Below are positions 9,782 through 18,495 of a stretch of 37,859 nt of DNA, in pieces. Position 1 is the stretch's first letter. The number at the start of each line of letters is the position of its first letter. Below the pieces are notes generated by a model. The model was given only the letters and a program-made list of their open reading frames with translations, did not search any database and had not been told where the DNA came from. The stretch covers positions 1-37,859 of the forward strand of contig CAIRMR010000188.1 of NCBI GenBank assembly GCA_903879715.1, given 5' to 3'. The translations under genes and the position numbers were made by a program. The stretch is from an uncultured Bacteroidales bacterium (GTDB lineage: Bacteria > Bacteroidota > Bacteroidia > Bacteroidales > UBA4417).

Positions 9782-12700
9782 ATGAAAAAATCATTCTTCT
9801 TTTTAAGTTTTATATTGTTAACTCTGGTTAATTACAATAGCTTAACCGCACAAACGCTCAATAGCGATATGTGGGTGACTAATGGTACTGTTCGTACTGT
9901 TGTCTCTGATGTCGTCTACACTTACATTGGCGGCGATTTTACTCTTGTTGGACCCAATACCGGCAATGGCGCTAAATTGACCACTGCTTCTTCTGCACCC
10001 GATATGTCATTTCCCAAAGTGACCGGAGAAATAAGGACATGTGTTTCAGATGGCAGTGGAGGATGGTATATAGGCGGAAGTTTTACCAAAGTAGGAAATT
10101 ATACGCGCAACAGGCTGGCTCAGATTAATTCAAGCGGAGAAGTTACAGCATGGGATCCAAATGCAGGTGGTCCCATAATGTCTATTGCTATCAGTGGCAG
10201 TGATATATATGTTGGAGGATATTTTACCACTATTAACGGCTCAACGACAAGAAACAACCTGGCAAAATTAAATAATACCACCGGCGTTGCCGATGCTGCA
10301 TGGGATCCAAACGTGAGTAGTATCGTTTATTCTATTGCTATCAGCGGCAGTGATATATATGTTGGAGGACTTTTTACCACTATTAACGGCTCAACGGCAA
10401 GAAACAACCTGGCAAAATTAAATAATACCACCGGCGCTGCCGATGGCACATGGAATCCAAACGCAAATACTACCGTTTATACTATTGCTGTTAGCGACAG
10501 TGATATCTATGTAGGAGGAGATTTTACCACTATTAACGGCACAACGGCAAGAAACCGCCTGGCAAAATTAAATAATACCACCGGTAATGCCGATGCTACA
10601 TGGAATCCAAACGCAAATGTTACTGTTATGTCTATTGCTATCAGTGGCAGTGATATCTATGTGGGAGGAGGTTTTACCATTATTAACGACGCAACGATAA
10701 GAAATCGCCTGGTAAAATTAAATAATACCACAGGTGCTGCGGATGCTTTGTGGGACCCAAACGCAGATGGTAGCATTGATGCAATTGCTTTTAGCGGCAG
10801 TGATATTTATGTGGGAGGTCCTTTTACCACTATTAACGGCACAACGGCAAGAAATCGCCTTGCAAAATTAAATAATACCACCGGCCTTGCCGATGCTACA
10901 TGGAATCCAAATTCAAGTAATACCATTTATTCTATTGCTGTTAGCGGCAGTGATATCTATGTGGGAGGGTCTTTTACCATAATTGGCGGACAGACGAGAA
11001 ATCGCATAGCGAGATTTAATAATACCAATGGCAGCCTGGATGGTACATGGAATCCAAACGCAAGTACAGCAGGTAGTAAGGTTCAATCTATCGCTTTAAG
11101 CGGCAGTGATATCTATGTGGGAGGAAGTTTTACTACTATTGGCGGACAGACAAGAAACCGCCTGGCAAAATTAAATAATACCGACGGCACTGCCGATGGT
11201 ACATGGAATCCAAACGCAAGTACTGCCAGTAGTACCGTTCAATCTATTGCTGTTAGCGGCAGTTATATTTATGTGGGAGGAAGTTTTACCAAAATAAATG
11301 GAACAACACTAACAAGAAACCGCCTGGCAAAATTAAATAATACCGACGGCACTGCCGATGGTACATGGAATCCAAACGCAAATCTTACCGTTAATTATAT
11401 TGCTTTAAGCGACAATGATATCTATGTGGGAGGAAGTTTTACCAAAATAAATGGAACAACACTAACAAGAAACCGCCTGGTAAAATTAAATAGTACCACA
11501 GGCGCTGCCGATGCTACCTGGGATCCAAACGCAAGTGCTGCCGTTAATTCTATAGCTATAAGCGGCAGTGATATCTATGTGGGAGGTGCTTTTACCACTA
11601 TTAACGGCTCGACGACAAGAAATTATTTAGCAAAATTAAATAATACCACCGGCGTTGCCGATGCTACCTGGGATCCAAACGCAAATGCTGCCGTTAATTC
11701 TATAGCTATGAGCGGCAGTGATATTTATGTGGGAGGTGCTTTTACCACTATTAACGGCTCGACGACAAGAAATTATTTAGCAAAATTAAATAATACCACC
11801 GGCGTTGCCGATGCTACATGGAATCCAAATGCAAGTGCTGCTGTTAATTCTATAGGTATGAGCGGCAGTGATTTTTATGTGGGAGGTGCTTTTACTACTA
11901 TTGGCGGAGGAGCTCAGCCTTATTTCGCAAAGTTTGTTATTTGCGCTTCCCCTGTTATAAGCAGCCAATCAACAGCCACACAAACGCGATGTAATGGTGG
12001 AGCTTTCGCAGCAATAACTGTAACAGCAACAGGAGATGGCTTAAGCTATCAATGGTTCAGCAACTTAAGCAACAGCAATAGCGGAGGCACATCGCTTGGT
12101 ACAGACAATGGAGCGCAAACAAATAGTTACACACCACAGTCAACAGCCACAGGAACTATCTATTATTATTGTGTGGTTACGGGAACATGTGGAATAGCTA
12201 CGACTGAGGTTTCGGGACAGTTTACGGTTAATGCTTTGCCAACCCCATCCATCAGCGGAACCCTGGCCTTTTGTGCAGGAAGTTCCACTACTCTGGACGC
12301 AGGTTCGTATTCAGGTTACCTTTGGTCAACAGGCGCAACCACCCAAACCATTTCGGTTAGTTCGGCAGGAAGTTATACAGTAACTGTAACCAATGCAAAC
12401 GCTTGTTCAGCAATATCTGCTGCGGTAACTACAGTAGTTAATGCTTTACCCACCCCATCCATCAGCGGAACCTTAGCCTTTTGTGCCGGAAGTTCCACTA
12501 CCCTGGATGCAGGTTCGTATTCAGGCTACCTTTGGTCAACAGGCGCAACCACCCAAACCATTTCGGTTAGTTCGGCAGGAAATTACACCGTAACTGTAAC
12601 CAATGCAAACGGTTGTTCAGCAACTTCTGCTGCGGTAACTACTGTGGTTAATGCTTTACCCACCCCATCCATCAGCGGAACCTTAGCCTTTTGTGCAGGA

Positions 12701-14842
12701 AGTTCCACTACCCTGGACGCAGGTTCGTATTCAGGTTACCTTTGGTCAACAGGCGCAACCACCCAAACCATTTCGGTGAGTTCGGCTGGAAGTTATACGG
12801 TAACTGTAACCAATGCAAACGGATGTTCAGCAGCATCTGCTCAGGTAGTTACAGTGGTTAAAGCTTTGCCAACGCCATCCATCAGCGGAACCCTGGCCTT
12901 TTACGCAGGAAGTTCCACTACGCTCGACGCAGGTTCGTATTCCAGTTACCTATGGTCGACAGGAGCAACAACCCAAACCATTTCGGTAAGTGTGGCAGGA
13001 AGTTATACGGTAACGGTAACCAATGCAAGCGGCTGTTCCGCAACATCTGCCGCTGTAACTACTGTGGTTAATGCTTTGCCAGCCCCAACTATCAGCTCAT
13101 TTACGCCAACCAGTGCAGCTACCGGAATCAGTGTGACGATAACCGGAGCCAACCTCAACGGCGCAACAGCGGTCAGCTTCGGCGGTACAGCCGCTACCTC
13201 GTTTACGGTGGATAACGCCACGCAAATCACAGCTCTTGTCGGGGACGGAGCTTCCGGCAGCGTCAGCGTTACCGCTCCCGGTGGCATAGCAGGCATGAGT
13301 GGGTTCACCTACTATGTGCCCGATGCTACCTGGACAGGAGCCACCTCCTCCGACTGGAATACTGCCGCCAACTGGAACCCCAATGCTGTCCCTGTCGCAT
13401 TGGCAAACGTAATTATTCCCGGCACAGGCAGCGGGCTTACAAACTGGCCTGTGGTATACGAAGAGCCATTAACACCGGCTGTATGCAACGGTCTTACTAT
13501 AAATGCCGGAGGCCTGCTAACCATAGCTTCCGGTAAAGCTCTTACTGTAAACGGAACCCTTACCAACAACGCGGGTAACAGCGGCCTGCTTATTGAATCG
13601 GGTGCTTCGCTGATAGAAACAACAACAGGCATCGCTGCTACCGTAAAACGCGCTATTCCAGCTAATAAATGGCACCTGATTTCGTCACCTGTAACAGATG
13701 CTACCTCATTGCTATTTAAAGATTATTACCTTCAGAATCATACGGAATCAACCAATGCATATACCGATATTCTGCTAACCAATATCCCGCTCAACGTCAT
13801 GCAGGGCTATGCGTTGTATGGCAATACCAGCTTCCCTACAGCTGTTTATGCAGGCCTACTGAATGCAGGGCATGAATATTTCAGTACTACAGCAAGCACT
13901 TACAGTTCACCTAACGGCGGCTGGAACCTGGTTGGCAATCCGTATCCTTCGAGTATTGACTGGAATGCTGCCGGTTGGACAAAAAACAATGTAAATGCTA
14001 CAACTTATTGCCATATTACAGGCGCTTCAAGTGATAGCTGGGCTACATTCGTTGCCGGTACGCCGGGTGTTGGCGTTAATGGCGGAACCCAATACATTGC
14101 ATCCGGGCAGGGTTTCTTTGTACAGGCAACAGCTGCCGGTACATTGGCTATGACTGATGCCGTTCGGGTACATAATGCCGGCACTTTCTTCAAAAATTCA
14201 GAGGAAGTGGTTCCCAACCTGGTTCGCCTCGAAGTATCGGGCAACAGTTATAAGGATGAAGCGGTTGTTCGGTTTATGCAGGAAGCAACTGCCGAATTTG
14301 ACGGGCAGTATGACGCGCATAAATTTTATGGTGATGCCGCCGAAGCAGCCCAGATTTATACAACGGGCAGCATACCGCTCTCCATCAACTCTCTTCCTGA
14401 AACCAGCATGGTACCGGTAGGCGTTAAAGCAGGAGTAAGCGGCAGCTATTCTCTTGCCGCCACCGAAATAAACGACCTGCAAATTGTAATGCTCGAAGAT
14501 ACCAAAACCGGCATTTTCACTGAACTGGCGAAAAATGCGTACACCTTTAATTTTGATACAAGCGAAAACGAACTTCGCTTTAAGCTTCATTTCAGCACCC
14601 TTGGAATTGCAGATAATGAGGCCGAAGCTGCAAAAATCTATAGCTACCGGAAGACTGTGTTTGTCAGCCTGAAAGCTCAGGTAAAGGGTGATATTTTCAT
14701 CTACAACATTTCGGGACAGGTAGTTGATTACAGGGAATCCGTTACCGGGCTGGTTAGCATCAGCCTGGATGCTACAGGGGTTTATATCGTAAAAGTAGTA
14801 ACGGAAAGAGGAAACATAATCACCAAAGTGTTTATTAATTAA
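9782..14842 (+). CDS. Giant repeat-rich secreted protein with T9SS sorting domain
   Basis: A 1686-aa exported protein. Residues 1-23 are a signal peptide (SLTAQ). Residues ~90-720 contain about a dozen 50-aa repeats with consensus W(D/N)PN...I(A/S)xSGSDIYVGGxFTTINGxTxRNxLAKLNNTTG, matching the delta-60/DUF5122 beta-propeller repeat type. Residues ~725-815 form an Ig-like segment. Four 70-aa repeats at ~818-1097 (SISGTLAFCAGSSTTLDAGS...) resemble PKD/Ig-like adhesion modules. An IPT/TIG domain follows (~1100-1178, ALPAPTISSFTP...), then a beta-rich region with WNLVGNPYPSSIDW, which is common in Bacteroidetes cargo proteins, and a C-terminal sorting domain (IFIYNISGQVVDY...GVYIVKVVTERG). Likely a surface adhesin or polymer-binding protein; the ligand is unknown. 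No enzymatic domain is seen. Confidence 0.85.
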   Translation: MKKSFFFLSFILLTLVNYNSLTAQTLNSDMWVTNGTVRTVVSDVVYTYIGGDFTLVGPNTGNGAKLTTASSAPDMSFPKVTGEIRTCVSDGSGGWYIGGSFTKVGNYTRNRLAQINSSGEVTAWDPNAGGPIMSIAISGSDIYVGGYFTTINGSTTRNNLAKLNNTTGVADAAWDPNVSSIVYSIAISGSDIYVGGLFTTINGSTARNNLAKLNNTTGAADGTWNPNANTTVYTIAVSDSDIYVGGDFTTINGTTARNRLAKLNNTTGNADATWNPNANVTVMSIAISGSDIYVGGGFTIINDATIRNRLVKLNNTTGAADALWDPNADGSIDAIAFSGSDIYVGGPFTTINGTTARNRLAKLNNTTGLADATWNPNSSNTIYSIAVSGSDIYVGGSFTIIGGQTRNRIARFNNTNGSLDGTWNPNASTAGSKVQSIALSGSDIYVGGSFTTIGGQTRNRLAKLNNTDGTADGTWNPNASTASSTVQSIAVSGSYIYVGGSFTKINGTTLTRNRLAKLNNTDGTADGTWNPNANLTVNYIALSDNDIYVGGSFTKINGTTLTRNRLVKLNSTTGAADATWDPNASAAVNSIAISGSDIYVGGAFTTINGSTTRNYLAKLNNTTGVADATWDPNANAAVNSIAMSGSDIYVGGAFTTINGSTTRNYLAKLNNTTGVADATWNPNASAAVNSIGMSGSDFYVGGAFTTIGGGAQPYFAKFVICASPVISSQSTATQTRCNGGAFAAITVTATGDGLSYQWFSNLSNSNSGGTSLGTDNGAQTNSYTPQSTATGTIYYYCVVTGTCGIATTEVSGQFTVNALPTPSISGTLAFCAGSSTTLDAGSYSGYLWSTGATTQTISVSSAGSYTVTVTNANACSAISAAVTTVVNALPTPSISGTLAFCAGSSTTLDAGSYSGYLWSTGATTQTISVSSAGNYTVTVTNANGCSATSAAVTTVVNALPTPSISGTLAFCAGSSTTLDAGSYSGYLWSTGATTQTISVSSAGSYTVTVTNANGCSAASAQVVTVVKALPTPSISGTLAFYAGSSTTLDAGSYSSYLWSTGATTQTISVSVAGSYTVTVTNASGCSATSAAVTTVVNALPAPTISSFTPTSAATGISVTITGANLNGATAVSFGGTAATSFTVDNATQITALVGDGASGSVSVTAPGGIAGMSGFTYYVPDATWTGATSSDWNTAANWNPNAVPVALANVIIPGTGSGLTNWPVVYEEPLTPAVCNGLTINAGGLLTIASGKALTVNGTLTNNAGNSGLLIESGASLIETTTGIAATVKRAIPANKWHLISSPVTDATSLLFKDYYLQNHTESTNAYTDILLTNIPLNVMQGYALYGNTSFPTAVYAGLLNAGHEYFSTTASTYSSPNGGWNLVGNPYPSSIDWNAAGWTKNNVNATTYCHITGASSDSWATFVAGTPGVGVNGGTQYIASGQGFFVQATAAGTLAMTDAVRVHNAGTFFKNSEEVVPNLVRLEVSGNSYKDEAVVRFMQEATAEFDGQYDAHKFYGDAAEAAQIYTTGSIPLSINSLPETSMVPVGVKAGVSGSYSLAATEINDLQIVMLEDTKTGIFTELAKNAYTFNFDTSENELRFKLHFSTLGIADNEAEAAKIYSYRKTVFVSLKAQVKGDIFIYNISGQVVDYRESVTGLVSISLDATGVYIVKVVTERGNIITKVFIN
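10151..11930 (+). repeat. About twelve 150-bp coding repeats (50-aa propeller units)
   Basis: The W(D/N)PN codon block recurs with a strict 150-bp period at 10151, 10301, 10451, 10601, 10751 and 10901. After a short deletion and insertions it recurs at ~11047, 11206, 11367, 11519, 11669 and 11819. Adjacent units at 11519-11818 are nearly identical in DNA, implying recent duplication or gene conversion. Confidence 0.9.
12233..13072 (+). repeat. Four tandem 210-bp coding repeats
   Basis: Units of exactly 210 bp begin at 12233, 12443, 12653 and 12863 (each starts gcttt[g/a]cc) and encode 70-aa modules. The first three are almost identical and keep two cysteines (FCAGS and the later N-x-CSA). 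The fourth has more changes, including FYAGS, which removes the first cysteine. Confidence 0.95.
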
Positions 14843-14872
14843 CTCTGCAAACCGAGGGTAAAACTCATATGA

Positions 14873-15095
14873 AACAGCGACAAAACGCTTTCTGTTTTCG
14901 CAACCGATGTTGATCCAATCATGAAAGAGGGTTCATTGCCTGCATTATCACGGTATTATGCCGTTGCGGCCCGGCAGATTTTCGACGTTCAGAAGCCTTA
15001 CCCACCTTCATTCTCGTACAATGCGGAACTTGTAAAGCAACTGACTACGGATGCAGGTTAAAATTGAGAAGTACGGAAAAGCAATACGAAAATAG
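14873..15095 (+). pseudogene. 3' remnant of a second RPA4764-like phosphoesterase
   Basis: Frame +2 from 14873 encodes NSDKTLSVFATDVDP... and is identical to the C-terminus of the phosphoesterase at 7844-9559 (from base 9335) at 50 of 58 residues. A 2-base deletion near 15049 then shifts the frame. In the shifted frame the homology resumes as QVKIEKYGKAIRK and ends at TAG 15093-15095, matching QLKIQNSGTAIHK-stop of the intact gene. No start and none of the metal-site blocks remain. The homology begins abruptly at ~14873, 31 bases after the stop of the giant repeat gene. Confidence 0.9.
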
Positions 15096-15159
15096 TCAGC
15101 ACTATTGCAAAGTTTTGATTTTCGATGAGAAGAAGGAATGCGAAATTACCTTTTCTATC

Positions 15160-15771
15160 TTACACAAAATCAGCTATCCCCGACCACAATTGGTAAACTC
15201 CGAAAGCAGCAAAAGCAATTACCGAAATCCCTATTGCAATCCGGCTTATCCTCGGCCCGAAATTACGTGCGGCAGCAAAAAGCCCGGTTAACCCGATCGA
15301 ATAAATAATCATGGAACCATAAAATCCGGTAAGTAGAACTATACCATTTACCGGAGCTTCGTTCCAGCTCTTTATCAGTAATGGCCCTAAAATAAGGCTC
15401 CATGCCAGGTATGGATTCGGATTCAGTAAGTTTACAAGTACGGCTTTGAATACGGTAAATTGTGGCTCACTTTTCTCCTCAACATTTGGTGTGAAGGTCC
15501 GCCATGCCTGGTATGCATTATAAGCGAGATAAAGCAAAAACAACCCGCCCGCAATCTGAAGTACCTGTAGCGCTTCATGCGGAACATTTGTTAAAACCAG
15601 CAATACTAAAACAATTACCGGCATATCACTCATCAGGGGCACAAAAACCAGAGGAATAGTTTTTCTCCAGCCGTTTTTTATGCTTTGCGAAAACAGGAAA
15701 GCCTGGAACGGTCCGGGTTGCACAACACAGGCAAAGGCGTAGGTTAAACCGAAAATAAGGTAATTGATCAT
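15160..15771 (-). CDS. LysE/RhtB-family amino-acid exporter
   Basis: A 203-aa membrane protein with about six hydrophobic segments. The N-terminal block GLTYAFACVVQPGPFQAFLFSQSIKNGWRK (residues ~8-37) matches the LysE-family signature PGP...S...G. A mid-protein GGLFLLYLAYNAYQAWR helix and a C-terminal helix pair are also typical. Family members export amino acids or related small solutes from the cytoplasm; the substrate here cannot be told. It lies 55 bases downstream of the small DUF6922-like gene on the same strand and might share its transcript. It is convergent with the phosphoesterase remnant. Confidence 0.85.
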   Translation of the reverse strand: MINYLIFGLTYAFACVVQPGPFQAFLFSQSIKNGWRKTIPLVFVPLMSDMPVIVLVLLVLTNVPHEALQVLQIAGGLFLLYLAYNAYQAWRTFTPNVEEKSEPQFTVFKAVLVNLLNPNPYLAWSLILGPLLIKSWNEAPVNGIVLLTGFYGSMIIYSIGLTGLFAAARNFGPRISRIAIGISVIAFAAFGVYQLWSGIADFV

Positions 15772-15826
15772 CGGTTATTTTGGTAATTCGCTTGTGTAGC
15801 TGGGGACATAAAGTCAATTAATTCTT

Positions 15827-16129
15827 TCAGTAAGGAAAAAGTTCCGGGTTCAACTGTCTCAATATGTAACATCTGAATTCGTTTAAAGGTTTACCTGTAA
15901 CGGCGCTGGCAAGATGTATCCTGTGTTCGGGTAAATATTTGACATTTAGTAAAGCTTCTGTCACTTTCTCATCACCGTAATACCGACGGCACTGGCGTAT
16001 ATCCTCCACATCGCCACGTTCAAAAACCCGTGTAATCACCCAGTTGGCCTTGGCGTCATAGTCAATCAGCTCAAAGTTTACATCCCAGAAAATACGCTTC
16101 TCAAATATGGGTTTCGGTTTCGTATCCAT
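15827..16129 (-). CDS. Small DUF6922-like protein
   Basis: A 100-aa soluble protein with no signal peptide. It begins with FEKRIFWDVNFELIDYDAKANWVITRVFERGD (residues ~9-40), then a YYGDEKVTEAL helix and a C-terminal CYILRQLNPELFPY. This pattern is common in small Bacteroidetes proteins annotated as DUF6922 (from memory). Such genes often neighbour nucleotidyltransferase-like toxins, but no such partner is present here, so a toxin-antitoxin role is not supported. The ATG at 16129 begins a well-spaced coding frame. Confidence 0.65.
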   Translation of the reverse strand: MDTKPKPIFEKRIFWDVNFELIDYDAKANWVITRVFERGDVEDIRQCRRYYGDEKVTEALLNVKYLPEHRIHLASAVTGKPLNEFRCYILRQLNPELFPY

Positions 16130-16186
16130 ACTGCGAAAATACTAAATGTGAATGGGATAGCAATGGAAGGGTTAGTGTTTTTGTGA

Positions 16187-16262
16187 TGTCAGATGTGGAA
16201 TGTGCAATGTCGGATGTGGAATTCGCCCTGTCGCCCCTCGCCCAGTCGCCCCTTCGCCCCTC
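16187..16262. repeat. Low-complexity repeats upstream of typA
   Basis: tgtcagatgtggaat (16187-16201) recurs at 16208-16222 with one mismatch. It is followed by four degenerate copies of tcgcccc(t/a)c to 16262, a C-rich stretch unlike the flanking AT-rich DNA. Confidence 0.5.
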
Positions 16263-16358
16263 ACTCATCGCTTCTCTAAAATTCTTCATTCCTTCTCACC
16301 ACAACTCACGCATTTCCAACTAAATTCTTACATATGTAAATCCCTTGCAAATAAACAG

Positions 16359-16366
16359 TACCTTTG
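16359..16366 (+). promoter_or_regulatory. Bacteroidetes -7 box for typA
   Basis: TACCTTTG fits the Bacteroidetes -7 consensus TAnnTTTG and lies 26 bases upstream of the typA ATG. A TTG lies upstream but at a shorter spacing than the usual -33 element. This predicts a leader of about 20 bases. Confidence 0.6.
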
Positions 16367-16392
16367 CACACTTTTTCACAAGCAAATATTAA

Positions 16393-18189
16393 ATGCAAAG
16401 CATCCGAAACATCGCAATTATTGCCCACGTCGACCACGGTAAAACAACACTGGTTGACAAGATATTACACAGCTGTAACCTCTTCCGCGACAACCAGGAA
16501 ACCGGCGAACTTATTCTCGACAACAACGACCTGGAACGTGAACGTGGCATCACAATCACCTCCAAGAACGTTTCTGTTGAATATAAAGGTGTAAAAATAA
16601 ATATTATTGATACTCCCGGTCACGCCGATTTCGGCGGTGAAGTGGAGCGCGTATTGAAAATGGCCGATGGCGTACTGCTTTTGGTTGATGCCTTCGAAGG
16701 ACCCATGCCACAAACACGGTTTGTAACCCAGAAAGCACTTGCACTTGGTTTGTTACCAATTGTTGTTATTAATAAGGTTGATAAGGAAAACTGCCGTCCC
16801 GACGAAGTTCAGGAGCAGGTATATGAGCTGTTTTTTAACCTGGAAGCAACCGATGAACAGCTTGATTTTCAGACGGTATATGGTTCGAGTAAGCAAGGTT
16901 GGATGAATACCACCTGGACTGAAGAAACTGACAATATTTTCCCGTTACTCGACGCCATCATAAAGTATATCCCTGAAGCCCCAATCCCTGAAGGACCTCT
17001 GCAAATGCAGATTACATCACTCGATTACAGTTCCTACGTAGGACGTATTGCAATCGGTCGTGTTTCGCGTGGTATAATTTCCGAAGGAATGAATGTTACT
17101 CTCCTGAAAAGAGATGGTGCGGTTACAAAATCAAAAATTAAAGAATTATATTCCTTTTCCGGTCTGGGCCGTGTTAAGGTAACCTCGGTTCACTCCGGCG
17201 ATATCTGCGCATTGGTTGGCCTCGAAGGTTTTGATATCGGCGACACCGTTACCGATCCTGATACGCCAGAGCGTCTTCCGGACATTCATATCGACGAACC
17301 AACCATGAGCATGCTATTTGCTATTAATAACTCACCATTCTTCGGGAAGGAAGGCAAATTTGTTACCTCACGGCATCTGAACGACAGGCTTCAAAAAGAG
17401 ATTGAGAAAAACCTGGCCCTTCGCGTGGAAGAAACAGGCTCCTCCGATCAGTTTATCGTTTACGGACGTGGTATTCTCCATCTTTCGATCTTGATCGAAA
17501 CCATGCGCCGCGAAGGTTACGAATTACAGGTTGGCCAGCCACAGGTAATTATCAAGGAAATTGACGGTGTTAAATGCGAACCTATCGAAACACTCATCGT
17601 TGATACACCACTCGAAGTTTCAGGAAAAGTAATTGACCTGGTTACCCAACGTCGTGGCGATATGCTTGCTATGACCCCGAAAGGCGACCTGATGCACCTC
17701 GAATTCGTTATACCATCACGTGGTATCATCGGACTTCGTAATGCTGTTCTGACAGCTACCGCCGGTGAAGCTATTATGGCTCACCGTTTCAAAGCATTCG
17801 AGCCCTGGAAAGGTACATTACCACAACGTCTTGCGGGTGTTCTGATCAGCATCGACACGGGTATGGCAACAGCCTACAGTATTGATAAGCTTACTGATCG
17901 TGGTCGTTTCTTTGTTGAGCCTTTCGACCAGATTTATGAAGGACAGATTGTTGGCGAAAACTCCCGCGATAACGACCTTGGTGTTAATATCTCGAAAGCC
18001 AAGCAGATGACCAACTTCCGTACAACGGCGAAGGACGAGGCCGTCCGCATGCCGCCGGCTGTTAAGTTTTCGCTAGAGGAAGCGCTTGAATATATCCAGA
18101 TCGACGAATTGGTTGAGATTACTCCGAAATCAATGCGTTTACGTAAGATTTACCTGAAGGAGCACGAGCGGAAGCGGATGTCGAAGTAG
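16393..18189 (+). CDS. typA: Translational GTPase TypA/BipA
   Basis: A 598-aa ribosome-associated GTPase of normal family length. The G-domain motifs are intact: G1 [10 protein letters not shown] (11-20), switch I RERGITI (49-55), G3 [11 protein letters not shown] (73-83) and G4 NKVD (127-130). These are followed by an EF-Tu-like domain 2 ([16 protein letters not shown]), an EF-G-like domain ([17 protein letters not shown] ... [21 protein letters not shown]) and the TypA-specific C-terminal domain ([17 protein letters not shown]...). TypA helps 50S ribosomal subunit assembly and stress or cold adaptation. It is transcribed alone from the upstream -7 box. Confidence 0.97.
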   Translation: MQSIRNIAIIAHVDHGKTTLVDKILHSCNLFRDNQETGELILDNNDLERERGITITSKNVSVEYKGVKINIIDTPGHADFGGEVERVLKMADGVLLLVDAFEGPMPQTRFVTQKALALGLLPIVVINKVDKENCRPDEVQEQVYELFFNLEATDEQLDFQTVYGSSKQGWMNTTWTEETDNIFPLLDAIIKYIPEAPIPEGPLQMQITSLDYSSYVGRIAIGRVSRGIISEGMNVTLLKRDGAVTKSKIKELYSFSGLGRVKVTSVHSGDICALVGLEGFDIGDTVTDPDTPERLPDIHIDEPTMSMLFAINNSPFFGKEGKFVTSRHLNDRLQKEIEKNLALRVEETGSSDQFIVYGRGILHLSILIETMRREGYELQVGQPQVIIKEIDGVKCEPIETLIVDTPLEVSGKVIDLVTQRRGDMLAMTPKGDLMHLEFVIPSRGIIGLRNAVLTATAGEAIMAHRFKAFEPWKGTLPQRLAGVLISIDTGMATAYSIDKLTDRGRFFVEPFDQIYEGQIVGENSRDNDLGVNISKAKQMTNFRTTAKDEAVRMPPAVKFSLEEALEYIQIDELVEITPKSMRLRKIYLKEHERKRMSK

Positions 18190-18224
18190 GGATGGGGATA
18201 GTTAATAGTTAATAGAGAAATAGA

Positions 18225-18495
18225 ATATAGTTTTGAAATTTACGATTTACGATTTACGAATGACGATTTACGATTGAGTATTTGAATTTATGATTTACGA
18301 ATGACGATTTACGATTGGGTAGGTCGTCATTTTTACTTAGGATTGAGGAATGACGATTTACGATTGGGTAGTTTGTCATTTTTAATTTACTGATCATTAT
18401 TTGCTGTAATTGTAATTTGTATCTTCACCCCATAAATTGTAAATCGTACCTCGTAATTCGTACCTCGTAAATTGTAATTCGTAAATCGTACCTCA
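18225..18495. repeat. TTACGATTTACGA repeat cluster upstream of the S46 peptidase
   Basis: The 19-mer gaatgacgatttacgattg occurs three times (18258-18276, 18299-18317, 18348-18366). The arm tacgatttacgaat (18248-18261) has an exact 14-base reverse complement at 18477-18490, five bases before the S46 ATG, and degenerate cgtacctcgtaa units fill 18440-18495. The peptidase leader is therefore composed almost wholly of these repeats, and no promoter could be picked out. Confidence 0.8.

Noticed and set aside
15045-15095. Programmed frameshift in the phosphoesterase fragment
   Set aside because: The fragment has no start and no catalytic blocks, so the 2-base shift is best read as decay.
15827-16129. 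Antitoxin of a toxin-antitoxin pair
   Set aside because: The neighbours are a LysE exporter and typA; no toxin-like gene overlaps or adjoins it.
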